This document shows, one piece after another, positions 44,201 to 55,700 of a DNA stretch of 64,000 nt. The position numbers and the translations under genes are program-made. Source of the stretch: Cristatella mucedo (lineage: Eukaryota; Bryozoa; Phylactolaemata; Cristatellidae); NCBI GenBank assembly GCA_009760855.2, contig WPIO01000215.1:1-64000 (forward strand). Reading direction: 5' to 3'. Under the pieces are notes generated by a model. The model was not told the DNA's origin, made no database searches, and worked only from the letters and a program-made list of their open reading frames with translations. Positions within the stretch are counted from its first letter, which is position 1. Each line of letters starts with the position of its first letter.

Positions 44201-44943
44201 AGAGATGGTTTAGGTTCAGTGCTTCCGAGTAATTTGCAGTCAGGCTGACCTAATTTGTTTTAAAAAGCGGCAGTGTAACGTAACTAATCTGCGTCTACTG
44301 ATACCCGATTCACTTTTAGCATTGACGTAAGCATTTCCTGTCTCTTGCAGAACAGCCGCCTACAGAGACTAAATTATGTAGTTACTTCACGGATGCTTAT
44401 GATAAGACGGCATTCTAGATTTAACTACTTTCAAGCACCGAAACAATGTATGATGCCATTAAGCGAGTCGTCAGTCTGTCTGGTATGCAGGTATTGCAAG
44501 CTTTTTGTAACTCGGAGAGACAGATGGCCAGGGCTGGGCGATCGAGGCAAGAAGACGAAGCATCAGAAGATCTGGTCTGACTGGAATTCAGCATTCGTAA
44601 TTCAATAGGTGTTCATCATGGCTCCCATCACACTTTCGTATCACGGGTCGCTGGCCGACCTCGTAGGAACAAAAAGGGACAAGTTCAGTGGGGCTATGAA
44701 AGATCTGCCCGAATCAGGTGCGATAACGGTTGTGATGAAGCGTTGCTTCTTTCGAATAAGTTGAATGCTTTCCCAAGCAGAAAGCTCCTCGGCCGTGCGT
44801 CTAACCCAATGCAGCGACTTTTAAAGCTTGCTTGAGAGGTTAGAGATTGCTAAATTGGTAATTATTAAAATTCTAAGGATTAGTGTAATCACATAGGTGT
44901 CAGATAACATAACTATAAGGATAAATACACAGAATAAATTGCA
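44201..44943. other. Anonymous DNA, one 48-codon ATG frame
   Basis: A pyrimidine-rich acceptor-like TCTCTTGCAG ends at 44350, and ATGGCTCCC at 44618 opens 48 codons in a fair start context. Neither leads to a recognisable domain, so no gene is called. Confidence 0.35.
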
Positions 44944-45392
44944 TGTGAGAGCAGGTTGATGCAATCACGTATGTAGTTCGATTCGCACAGCAGAGAGTCA
45001 GCCGATGACCAACACCGACAGTTTATTACGACTCACGGAGCCGAAAGGCGCACGGCTCCCTTCGGCCCCTTCTCCCACTCGACTCCCTCTCATCTACTAC
45101 TCCGGTCCCCTGGTCGACCCCGATGATTCATCGAGGAGGACCACAACAACTGTGCACAGGCCGACCCTGACGGTGAATCCACCACCTGTCCACCAGCAGG
45201 TTACCTGCCTGTGTCCACGACACATCACAGGCGGACCACAGCTGTGCACTGGCCCCTCTCGGTGATGCTTCTAACAGATATTTACCACCTTCTTATCAGA
45301 GGATTCTGCATACAATTGACCACACCTGCTTCAAAATAATTTATACCAGATGACGGCCCTAGGAGGAACGCCTTAATCACGGTGACGTTACA
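44944..45392 (-). mobile_element. Probable solo LTR, about 449 bp
   Basis: On the minus strand it begins TGTAACGTCACC (45392 downward) and ends CTCTCACA (44944), so it has the TG...CA ends of LTRs. A TATA-type box TATAAATT lies at 45345-45338 and AATAAA at 45027-45022, at plausible U3-R-U5 spacing. No target-site duplication, primer-binding site or polypurine tract could be confirmed at the edges, and no second copy was found here. An 86-codon frame inside it is not regarded as a gene. Confidence 0.55.
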
Positions 45393-45654
45393 CACTTGGG
45401 CCACTATTACTCAAGTATGTACTACGTTATAGGGTACACGCTCACCCACCATAGAGCCGCAGTCAATAAAATAGTAATTTCGCGAAACTTGTACCAATTG
45501 CTTATAGTCGAATTACGACATGGAATATTATGATTCGTGCCGTAGTTAAGTTGAATTGTGAAAGAGACGCACGTGACAAATACTTGGAAATCGGTGCTTC
45601 TGTTTGCAGCCGCCTGCATTCGTCCGGCCCACTTGCATTCCAGTCTGGTTTTCA
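45393..45654. other. Short anonymous spacer
   Basis: Nothing recognised. Confidence 0.3.
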
Positions 45655-46212
45655 CAGGTCATCTTAACAGTTATCGATAGAATATCGAAACCACCATAAA
45701 ACTCCTTTTCCCAAAGCATTTGAACTTATGTGAACCCTAACTGTTCAGTGAAGTCTCTCTTCTGTTTTATTTGCATCACCCACTAATGGTCACGCATACA
45801 ATCCACCCAATTGACAGGTTGCCACAGATGCTGGTGGGCCGCTTCTTTGTAGGGGGCAGGGTGCCCTGCTTCACGGGACGCTTATCAGTGCATCTCCCGC
45901 AGCAGCAGCGGGTGCCCAACTTGCGACACAATTCGAAATTACATACATAAACTCGCATTCGCGAAGTGCAATGCAGTTTGCGGCCGCGTGTAAGTTGATA
46001 TTTAAAGCCCGCCCTTTTTATCAATATATTGGATGATGAATAGAAAGTAATCTTAACAGCTTGATCGCACGAGTGCTCTGCTCGTAGCCTGGATAATGCA
46101 GGGTTGCTCGGCGCTTTTAGTGATGCTGTGAGCGGGCGATTAAGGCTTGGGAGCCTCAGGACTCGAACGTAGGACCGAGCTCACGTGAGCTGCTGTACTG
46201 TAGAAAGCCCGA
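45655..46212 (-). mobile_element. R5 repeat copy 1, tRNA-like end
   Basis: Matches 53375-54125 once the nested SINE 1 there is removed. Anchors: TTAACAGTTATCGA, AAGCATTTGAA, TTCTTTGTAGGGGGC, CATAAACTCGCATTCGCGAA and GTGAGCGGGCGATTAA. On the minus strand the right end carries a strong B-box-like CGTTCGAGTCC with a weaker A-box region upstream, suggesting a long SINE of about 550 bp. No protein. Confidence 0.6.
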
Positions 46213-46340
46213 GCAGTAAGGTGCTCCATCTTCATGAGCAGAATCGTTGGTTTGAATCCTGCTTTGGGCGGTCCTTATTTATTACTGCAAGCGGTAATAG
46301 TAGCCGTATCGATCACTAGCTGCTATACTTTCCATTTGCA
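46200..46340 (+). mobile_element. SINE 1 copy 2
   Basis: A-box-like GAGCAGTAAGGTGCTCC, B-box GGTTTGAATCC, then GGGCGGTCCTTATTTATTAC, TGCAAGCGGTAATAGTAGCC and GCTGCTATACTTTCC. The 3' end is diverged. It adjoins the tRNA-like end of R5. Confidence 0.65.
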
Positions 46341-46499
46341 GCTAAGCTTTACAATTCCTTTGTCAACAAAAGAGAAGCGATTAGGTAGTCCATGTCTGAG
46401 ACAGCGACGTTACTCTGGAATCGTATTCATCAATTCTGTACAGTTCTTCAATGTGTAAATCCAAGGAGAGCACTAGTAATCCCTCCTGAAGTTCATATA

Positions 46500-47820
46500 G
46501 TTCATCTCGCCTGGGCATCACTGGCACTGCTCTGCTGTGGTTCAAGTCCTATCTCAGGGGGAGACTCCAGACTATTGACGTGATTGGACAAAGATCATCT
46601 GAAGTACCTCTGAAATATGAAGTACCTCAGGGCTCCGTGCTGGGTCCGGTTCATTTCACGGTTATACTCTCCCTCTTGCTGATATGATTGCCAAGCACAA
46701 TCTAGGATTTCACTTCTATGCGGATGACACTCAGTTGTACCTTTGCTTTGATCCCTCCCCAGCCTTCGAGCACCTCAAATTCTCTCAACTCACTTGATGC
46801 ATGCATTGATGAAATCCGCAAATGGATGGCAGCACATTTTCTAAAACTAAACGATGACAAAACTAACTTACTAGTTATGGGCAAATGCAGTGTAATTCAG
46901 AGATCGGAAAGGCTGACTCTCAAAATTGGCTCTGCCAGCATATCTTCAGTTGAATCAGCTCGAAAGCTAGGTGTCATATTCTAGAGCGACCTCTCGTTAG
47001 ACGACCATATCAGCTCCACTGTCAAATCCGCCTATTTTCAGCTTCATAACATTGCTAAAATTCGGGCTTGTTTAGATAAGGATACCACTACCAAGTTGGT
47101 CCATGCATTTGTGACATCCAGTCTCGACTTCTGCACCTCACTGCTTATTGGCCTACCAGCACGTGCGATCAGGCGATTGCAGCTGATGCAAAACTCTGCA
47201 GCTAGACTTGTCTGTCGTGAGCGTCGCAGTTGCCGCATTACTCCACTTCTTGCGGACCGGCACTGGCTACCTGTCAAGCAACTGATTGACTTCAAAGTTT
47301 TGTCGCTCACTTTTAGGTCACTACATTCGTTGGCTTCCGCCTATCTCTCAGATAGACTATCCCATCAGGCCAAGCGTCGTACCACCTGCTTTTTGGAATC
47401 CAGCAGTCTACAAATACCTCGTACTAACCTTAAGTCCTTTGGAGACCGTGCATTTAGTTCGCATGCTCCCAAAGCCTGGAACTCGCTTCCAACCTGCGTC
47501 AGAACATCCCCTGACCTAACCACATTCAAAAGGAACTTAAAAACCCACGTCTTTAGGACAAAATTTGGTGGGTCCCTGTGATTCGTCCTTGATGTGCTTA
47601 TGCGTGCTGACACTGCATGCTGCCATTAACCACAATTGCACGCTGACCCTGTGCATGTCACCCCTAACCATATTATTCATTTTGTTTGTTTTTCAAGCAT
47701 GATTTTACTTACCATTCAATTGCATTTCACTTTGCAGCAAATATAAAGCGCCTAGAAAGAGATGAAGTTCTCTGAGGGCGCTTTATCTAACGTATTATTA
47801 TTATTTAATTATATTATTAT
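46500..47820 (+). pseudogene. LINE A copy: RT end, C-terminal region, 3' UTR and tail
   Basis: Starts at codons for SSRLGITGTALLWFKSYLR, passes a GSVLGPV region and HFYADDTQLYLCFDP, and reaches the C-terminal region (47096-47581 is open for 161 codons, with AARLVCRERRSC and KAWNSLPTCVRTSPDLTTF). The hairpin AAAGCGCCTAGAAAGAGATG, TTCTCTGAGGGCGCTTTAT and an ATT tail complete the 3' end. A stop and frameshifts occur near 46670, 46760 and 46982. 5' truncated. Confidence 0.9.
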
Positions 47821-47824
47821 ATCG

Positions 47825-48898
47825 AGGTCAAAACGACAACTAGTCCTCTGGACCTTATTCCGGTTTCCACAATGCATTGATCCGCGGCTGCCGTATGCGT
47901 ATAAGTATTGTCTTAAATATATACATTGACATGGCCCAGTGCCTCTAAAAAAGACTTTTGGCAGACCGATACTCAAGAGACCGACGCTAGACCAAGAGAA
48001 CACGATCAACTTACGCTAAGACTCCCTTGTACTATTCCTAACAAAAAACTTGGGGTGAGTCGTGGCAATCCAGCTGAACTCACATATTTAAATTCCAAAC
48101 ATAGCTGGTAAGTCTAACTCCGGTTGTAAACTCCAGCTAATCAGTTCACCGCATCAGAATTTGTTTGGGTGTATAACAGCCTACTTTTAAATTCAGGCAT
48201 AGTAGAGTATCCCCGTTTGTTTTGGTAGATAGTTCGGCCGATTTCGATACTATCGATTCCCAAGTAGTTCTTGAGTGCCTCTCTTCCCGCTTGGACATCA
48301 CTGGGAATGCATTGCAACAGTTCAGGTCCTATCTAAGTGTGAGACTCCAGATTATTGATGCAAATGGACAACGGTCATCCGAAGATCTTGTGAAATATGT
48401 GGCAGCTCAGAAGTCTTTGAATTGCCTCGGTTTTTCGTGGTTTAAAATCACGCTCTGGCCAATGTTATTGCCAAGCACAATCTAGGCTTTCACTTATTTG
48501 CAAGTGACACTCCTCGCAGCTGCACATTTGCTTTGATCCCTCCCAGCACTCAAGCACGTTGATTCCCTGATCTCCCTTATGTATGGTAATGTAATGTAGT
48601 TTCTAATGTAATCCCTTGCTGCATGTATTAATTGCATACGCAGATGGATGAGAGTATTCTTAAATTGAATGATGATAAAAACAAGTTATTAGTTATGGGC
48701 ACACTAAGTGTGATTTAAAATCTGGAAATGCTAACACTACAAATAGGCTGTGCCAGCAGATCTCTTTTAGAATCTGCTAGAAATTTTGGTGGCATGTCCC
48801 AAAGAGATTTTCATTACACAAGCGAGTCAGCTCCACAGTCAAATCTGCCTACTTCCAGCTACTTATGAGTTAAAATTCGGGCTTGCTTGTACAGGGAT
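47825..48898 (+). mobile_element. Second LINE A copy, decayed
   Basis: Begins at a segment equivalent to KTTSPLDPIPTVLL, upstream in ORF2 of where the preceding copy starts, continues through the DTIDHKVLLERLSSRLGITG-like part (about 48240-48310) and stops near the LNDDKTNLLVMG and SAYFQL codons. No 3' UTR: it ends at about 48898, where LINE B begins. More diverged than the copy before it. Confidence 0.8.
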
Positions 48899-48899
48899 A

Positions 48900-49430
48900 T
48901 CACGTAATGTCTCCGTCTGTAACTTCACAAAGCTATAGAGACTACGCGGGTGTTACGCAGGAGAGTTTTGTATAGCCCACTCACAGCCTAAGCGGCTTTC
49001 GGTACGGTACGCATTCGGTAGCCAACAAAATTCGTCTTACGCAACGAAAAGAAAGTGGGAAGCATAGTATAGTCAGGAGAGCAGTTGAGGTAGCGAGAAG
49101 CATGGAAGTAGCAGCTCCGGTCCCCTGGAAAGGATGAGCAATAGTCGGCAGCAGGAGATTAGTTGTGGTTGCCTAAGAATCATGGGACCAAGCTCCACAG
49201 TCTGGGACCTGCAGAGCTAAAGCTTCTGTCGCCAACTGTCTTTAAGCGGAGGAATGGGACAGCTAATTTATTGTCCACACAGGACCCATGGGCACGAAGA
49301 GGCTGAAACTGATATAGCAATTCAGCTAGGTACGAAGGAGCCAAGCCGTGGCGGGCCTTATGGGTCAGCGTAAGAACTTTGCTCTGTATCCGTTGATCGA
49401 CAGGCTGCCATTGCAGCTCGTTTACCACAA
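48900..49430 (-). mobile_element. LINE B 3' copy
   Basis: Tail side TAATGTCTCCGTCTGTAAC at about 48905, 3' UTR with GGCTTTCGGTACGGTACGCA (a small GGTAC duplication), then 49180-49428 open for 82 codons with KARHGLAPSYLAELLYQFQ and SSAGPRLW. 5' truncated near 49430. Confidence 0.88.
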
Positions 49431-50464
49431 GATATGCATAGAGAGGTGAATTTGAGGGTTAGGTTTTCCAATTTTTAACAGTTGGTAAGGTCATAGCAAG
49501 TCAGTCGATTTCGTCAACCATACTTATTTTCAGGGAGAGACACGGCAGACCGGACGCCTTTCTCTCTAGAAGAACTGGCTGCTGCGTCACAGGTCGGCTC
49601 GTTCGTCCTGCTGCTCGAGCGACGCTGCTACTGGACGGAGACCGAACGTAGCGACCGATTCGCTCCGCAGCTGAGCCTCGGTAGCCCAACGACGATAACC
49701 GTGGTGACCCAGCGTGACCCGCGAGTAGCGCCTGAAGGACAGAGGCAGATTGCCAGCAGAGCGATGGCGCTCAGGCCTACAATCTGAGGCCGAGTCTGGC
49801 CATTATCGAGCCAAGCAACAGCTCACGCGTTAGCTGTGCAGCTCGGTTCGGTAGCAGCCCGGCCAAAGTGCAAGGTCAGCTGACTCGTGCAGATTCTGGA
49901 ATGGCGCCCCGGCGACCTTATCCTGGTGGCAGGACGAATGGTACGTGACGTCGCAGACTGGCATCGTGCTAAACGAGCGAGCAGAGAGCGCTAGAGCGGA
50001 AGCAGCACGAGCGGCCTATGGTCGCTCCGACCTTGGCGCTCATCTATGAAGAGGAGAAGGAGCAGAGCTCTCGCTGAGCTACGCCGAGCGACGTGAGAAG
50101 AGACTGGCGCACCGCTCGAACCTGCTGGGCAAATTGTCCTACGAATAGGGATAGATCGGAGGCGTGTCAGCGCAACAGCTCGCGGCTCAGTAGCGAATCG
50201 CTGGCATCAATCCAATCAGTGGAAACGCCGGTCGGCGCGAGCTCTCAGCTGCACCGTAAAGCTGCTGGCACGAGGCCAGCAGAGACCGGGTCTTGAAATG
50301 GCGGGCGACCGGCGCTACGTCGTGCGTTTTTGAGCGACGGAGGCTTTGCCGAGTCTAGACCTTGAGTAGATACGTGCGACGAACATAACGAACGGTAAGA
50401 AGATCGTGGAAAAAAAGTGATGGAATTATTAAAAAATCTGCGGCTCTGCTTTGACAAGGGCGCC

Positions 50465-50612
50465 GCGGTCGAGCTCATTTTGTTTGTTTATCAAGCATTA
50501 TATTACTCACCATTCAATTGCATTTTCCTTCGCAGCAAATGTAAAGTCCCCAGAGAGAGATTGAGTTCTCTGAGGGCGCTTTATCAAGTGCAGTATTATT
50601 ATTATTATTATC
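50465..50612 (+). mobile_element. LINE A terminal tail nested in R1
   Basis: Contains TTGTTTATCAAGCAT, CTCACCATTCAATTGCATTT, the hairpin (GTCCCCAGAGAGAGATTGAG, then TTCTCTGAGGGCGCTTTATC) and a TATTATTATTATTATTATT-like tail. About 148 bp, extreme 5' truncation. The corresponding point of R1 copy 1 (about 27395) is empty. Confidence 0.9.
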
Positions 50613-50918
50613 CACCTGCGTGAGGTGTGCGGTCGAGACTTGATGCTAACATACCCATCTATCTGTCCGGGACGCCGCAACGGTGATAGGACTAAGTGGT
50701 TGCTGGGCAGGAATTTTCTGCATCGCATTTTAAGAATAGGGCGGGTTTCGGCAACTATTCGGTGACAGCTGTAGTTCGCCGATCGTCTAGCCTGTACAAC
50801 ATGACGCTTGCAGCAGGTGCAAGGCTTTGCAGCCACGCTCGACTGCCGCGAGCGGTGCGCTTGCCCCATGACACCTCTTCTCACCGATTCAGAGGGTTAT
50901 GCCCAGCATTGGGCCCCC

Positions 50919-51049
<131 letters not shown>

Positions 51050-51345
51050 AGCAGAATATTGAGTCCGAATATCTGCCATTCACGTTTAAGTCCCTAAGTT
51101 TCCTGGCTATTGCGATCTAGTAGGAAATATTTCCACTTCAGGCTTTAAATTAAAAAGTTTAACAAGAACCATATTCCTCACATAATGTGCTATATTTGCA
51201 TGAATTGTCCTTTTTGTACTGAGACATACTGAAATTGTGCACATTTTCTTAAATCAACTGATTTTTGCTTCCTTTCCGTCTCATGCTAAGTGATTAGCAA
51301 GCGATTTAGTCATTCCGGGATGCCCCAGAAACCAGCAACATTTTA

Positions 51346-52500
51346 ATGTAGTACATCTACTCTTCTGCTATCGACCATCTGCGTCGCTTCCTTTCGTGCA
51401 GTCCTGAGCTGCTACTTTCGTACTACACAGTACCCCTCTTATTCTTCTAGGTCAGCCATCTTTTTTATTTCCTGTCCGACCTCAATGTCTACTATACTAC
51501 TACAGGGCTATAAGTCTTTCCACCTCCACCAGGTCCTCCTGCTGACGACGTAGACTACTATAGTGCGATGGCGGCGGCGGCGTCGGATTGGAGCACTTAC
51601 TGCGGCCATTCTGACGACTCATCAGCCGAATCGTCAGAATCTCGCCGCAGCCATCAACTGTGCAAATCGCAACGCACGCACCGTGGGTGAGCAGACCGGC
51701 GAACGAGCACAACTCGGTAGCACATTTCAAGAGCGTTCGCGTACGAAATGTCACGAAATTTCGCTGATAAACCGTAGACGCGTAGCGCTCAGTGCAAACC
51801 CCCCCCCTCCATATTCACTCCCCACGCCGATCGAACGGGGACAAACCACATATCCTTTGGAGACCGTACCTTTAGTTGTGGAACTTTTTTTGCGGAATGC
51901 CGCGAACTTTTGCTGATAAGCCATAAACGCGTAGCACTTAGCGAAGCCGCAATTTTCGCCCCGAGCAGTAGCTCCTAAGGAACGGTGACGTGGTAAAGCA
52001 AGAGAGACCGCCCACTACTGTCGCCTCCAACTCTCGACAGTACTCCTCGACAGAATTCACTGAACAGTCGTGGTTCGGTCGCACGTGACGTAAAGCCGCG
52101 GCGCCATCCACTAAAGTAGTCGCCGTCACGCACCGCTCGGTCTCGACGTCACAGAGCATATGACCGCGCTCCCGGGAAATTCATGCCCATCACTAGAGGG
52201 TGTCGCAGAAATCGTTGGCTGCGGTTGCATTAATGGTACTCACAACAAACCATCAAGCCGCCCGGCTCTGCGGTGTGGGCGTTCGCAGCGTCAGATACCA
52301 GCGCTGCGAATGCTCGGGCGGAATGTGATTTTTCGCTCGCGCCCGCCCAGCGGTGAGCCATCAACTCCCTCCGAAGGCGAGATCAAAGGCCGACTAGCCA
52401 CCTCCACTCGGCGGCCGCTCTCACTCGTGCTTTGTTGATGCAGCGGTGTGTTGCTAAGAGTTGAGAGGGTCGCCAGAGGATTCTTGCTGGTCAAAGATGG
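51346..52500. repeat. R2 composite repeat, copy 5
   Basis: 51350-51425 holds a LINE B piece in the opposite orientation to the other R2 copies (reverse complement of the AGTAGCAGCTCAGGACTGC region). The core follows from 51430, with GGTCCTCCTGCTGACGACGT, the perfect stem-loop at 51608-51640 and the right part to 52500. Minus-strand frames at 51500-51754 and 51938-52159 share residues with the other copies. Confidence 0.75.
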
Positions 52501-53310
52501 GCCACGGTGAACAGGTGAGGTTTTAGGAAATAGAACGGCCCGGGGAGATTTACCAAGCGAAGTGACTCTCTAACCATCCATTGCTTAGGCATGAATGCAC
52601 TTTCGGGCTCCCGTTTTTTATTCTTGTAAGCTTAGAAAAAGCTAAAAAGAAAGTCAAACCACGTATGCTGAAAACTGGACGATTGCTACACTCGCGCCCC
52701 GATGACGCGATCGGGGCTGAAATTAGCGAGGTACGAAAAGCCGATAGGAGCCCAGAAAGCTCGTCGATAGAAGCTCGTCGAGCGTCATACTGCGGTCAGG
52801 AACTGCCATTTTAATGCAACCCCTGCTGCTCCTGCTGCTCATGTTCGGACTTTGAAAGTAAAGTCGATTCACATTGCTTGCACGGTGAGGTTTCTCTCTG
52901 CAGCGGCAGGTGATCATTGAGACGCCGGTGTACGTGCTCTCTATCACTACGGCGACGGCGGCCGGCGCCGGCGGTAAATCGAAGCGGTCCATACATGTAT
53001 GACACCCAGTCTCAAAAGCTGTAACCCAAAAATGTCGCACATTTTTCAGCCTGTGCAATAAGGAGCTTCCAGACGGAACGCTACTTAGCGACTAGGATTG
53101 TTTGTCTTGTACGTAGCAGTTGCCTCAACAAATCCCTTGTCGTGGACAAACACTTCATCCTCCATCAAACAGAACATCGACAACAAATTTTCATCATTCA
53201 GTTCTTGGTCCTTTCATTTTCTTGCTTCAGCCATAATTTCCGAAGTAGTTATTAATCCGGCCACGCATCGCTTATCGTATTCATCAATCTTAAGTCATTT
53301 GGTTTCGGCC
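52501..53310. repeat. R3 repeat, copy 3
   Basis: GGGCCACGGTGAACAGGTGA, CGATCGGGGCTGAAATTAGC, the GGCGACGGCGGCCGGCGCCG block and CATTCAGTTCTTGGTCC align with 33700-34510. It follows R2, as in the 31-34 kb block. Confidence 0.78.
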
Positions 53311-53374
53311 CTACCTGACCGCGAATTCTATTCTGAGCTGACCGTAGTCGTTTAGCTCCTGCTCACATGTCTGC

Positions 53375-54130
53375 TTAACAGTTATCGAATAGAAAAATGA
53401 AACTACCAATAAACTCCTTTTCTAAAGCATTTGAAATTATGTGAACCTTAGCTGTTCAGTGAGTTTCTCTGCTGTTTAATTTGCACCACCCTCTACTGGC
53501 CACGCCCATATTCCACCCAATTAACGGGTTGCCACGGGCGCTTGTGGACAGCTTCTTTGTAGGGGGCGGGGTGCCCTACTTCGCGGGAGGCTTATCGCTC
53601 GTCCCCCCCCCCTGCAGCAGCTGCAGGCACGCAGTGGGTGCGAAGCTTGCGACGCAATTCGCAGTTACAAACATAAACTCGCATTCGCGAAGTGCAATGA
53701 AATTCGTGGTTGTGCATAAGTCGATTATTAAACCCCACCCTTTCTAAAACAAAATAAATAAATAAAATCCTGGCTGATTAAACAGCCTCTTGTGTATAGC
53801 GACAGAAAAGCCCTTATGGCTATAACCACCGCTTGCAGTGGCGATAAAGGATCGCCCACCGCTGGAATCGAATCCACGACCTCGGGACCGAGGTCGTGAA
53901 AACAACCGTCTTACCTAGTGTGCCATCACGGCTTCCAATCAGTATGTAGGACATGGAATAGAAAGTAATCTTAACAATGCAATCGAACGAATGCTCTAGT
54001 CGTAGCCTGAATAATGTAGGAGCACTCGGCGCTTTTAGCGACGCTGTGAGCGGGCGATTAACACTTGGAAGCCGCAGGACTCGAACGTGGGACGCCACGC
54101 TTGTGAGCTGTGGTACTGCAGAAAGCGCCC
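53375..54130 (-). mobile_element. R5 repeat copy 2, split by SINE 1
   Basis: Two halves (53375-53744 and 53942-54130) match 45655-46212 on either side of the SINE. The B-box-like CGTTCGAGTCC is kept. C-run at 53605-53612. Confidence 0.65.
53745..53941 (-). mobile_element. SINE 1 copy 3, nested in R5
   Basis: The best SINE 1 copy. On the minus strand: GCCGTGATGGCACACTAGGT (A-box region), an anticodon-arm-like GACCTCGGTCCCGAGGTC, B-box GGATTCGATTCC, the body with CTGCAAGCGGTGG, GTCGCTATACAC and GGCTGTTTAATCAGCC, and a (TTTA)n tail. The empty site is seen in R5 copy 1 near 46015. Confidence 0.82.
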
Positions 54131-54529
54131 AAATAAGTTGAAATCATTAGTAACTACAAGAAGCTACTTGCATGGGGATAACAGTGACTAAGCATGCTAG
54201 CTGCTTAGAAGTAACTGAGCTAGCTACTTAGAAGCTCCGGCAGCAGTAGTGCGGAGCCTAGCAATGCGGTCATCGTAGCAGGCCCGGCACTAAATCGAGG
54301 ATTTTTAATTCGTCTTTTTGCAGAGAAAGAAAGCTTTCACTCAGCTTTATCAGCGCCGTCAGTAGCTGGAATTCAAAGTTCAACCATAAACGTTTAAATA
54401 TCTCAACCATAAACTATTTACACGGAGCAGAAAAGTACGTGTCAGTCATTAAAAATGCGGCGAGCTATGCGGGCGGTGACAATAGCTACTGGGCATGCCA
54501 GCTGCTTCGAAGCACGGTAGAAATGTGGG
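54131..54529. other. Anonymous DNA
   Basis: Has irregular AGCTAGCTACTTAGAAG-type words but no gene. Confidence 0.35.
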
Positions 54530-55000
54530 CGTAGCCACGCCCACAATGCCGTTCCGCCCAAGCCGGACTCACCACTCCGCCCGGCCTTCGGGAGTGCTGT
54601 GCACCGCCTCGTTGGGCGCTGCAGTTGGACAGTATCGGCTGGCCAAGCTGCTTTCCATTGCAGTGGGTCAGCTGTGGTCCCGTGACCCGCTGGTCTTGTA
54701 GCGTAGAACATTTTTTCCTATGCGTCACCCTGTAAGCACGCTTTTTACTCTCCATCTCTCTCCCTTTTCTATTACTCTTCTGTAGTGGATCTCCTGAGCT
54801 GCATTTGCGACGGCTACTACCACTGCATCCGTACGTACGTATGCACGCTCGCTCACTTGCGAAGCTTGCAGACGATACAATACAGCCGTGGTCGTCAGAT
54901 CAGCTACAATAACGTCGTGGGGCAGCGTTCATCTTCTTCGTACCGCCAATTCACGCCTTGAGCTACTAAAAATTCAAGATTCGGAAGCAAACGTCGAGGA
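54530..55000 (+). repeat. R6 repeat, + strand copy
   Basis: Reverse-complement partner of 59275-59770. Shared words: CACGCCCACAAT, AGCCGGACTCAC, GGTCAGCTGTGGTCC, GTGACCC, the CT-rich stretch, ACTGCATCCGTA / TCTGCATCCGTA, and TTCATCTTCTTCG / GTCATCTTCGCCG. No protein or RNA polymerase III box recognised. Confidence 0.75.
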
Positions 55001-55614
55001 AAATTTGCTGCCATTCCCGATTCGAAGAAGCTCAGCTGCTAGCTGCTTCGGCGGTTTAGTAACATCCTCAGAAAGTTACAAATCAAAGTGGGAGCTGATC
55101 GCAGCTGGCCAAGGAAATGGCACGTAGCCTCTAGAAGCCATTCCACGGCTCATTCACGCACCCATTTAAACTGATACGGCGTCGTTAATGCTCGGAGCCA
55201 GCTCACTTTCAGCTACTGGCACGGTGCTCAAAACTGACTGATGAACAAAGTCTCCAGCATGTGATACTATTAAAGTTAAGTAGGTACACTTTGACACATT
55301 TTCTTAGGTTATGGCTTAGGATTTTTGGTGTGGTGTTTATTTGTTGTAATACTTTGGTTAGCTTTTTAGGATTTTGTTGTTAGATTTCTTGATTTTGGGT
55401 ATGAGGTCATGGGTCTAAGCTGTAATTGATAAGGTTTGGACAGTGTTTAGGTTTTATGGGTAAACAGTAAGCAAGAAACATATCAAATATCGTTTATATT
55501 TAACGTGAATATAAACCATAGCTGGGGACCATATTGATAAGCCTGCTATGGGCACTGTTATTAGCGTATCGTGAACTGGTTGTAAACATATAAGACGCTA
55601 TATTAGCTGACGCA
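55001..55614. other. Anonymous AT-rich DNA
   Basis: No supported gene. Confidence 0.4.
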
Positions 55615-55700
55615 GAAATAAAATATAATAATAATCTTACAAGATTTTTTTAGCACCCTAGAGACCTCAATCTCTTTCAATGCACTGGGGTCACGGCATA
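55615..55700 (-). mobile_element. LINE A-like or SINE 3 tail
   Basis: Minus strand: GACCCCAGTGCATTGAAAGA, GATTGAGGTCTCTAGGGTGC, then ATTATTATTATA. The first part resembles the SINE 3 body (GACCCCAGTGGCATATG), the second the LINE A hairpin. Confidence 0.55.

Noticed and set aside
45005-45265. 86-codon frame rich in Pro and Thr
   Set aside because: Lies wholly inside the probable LTR, opposite to its transcription direction, with no domain.
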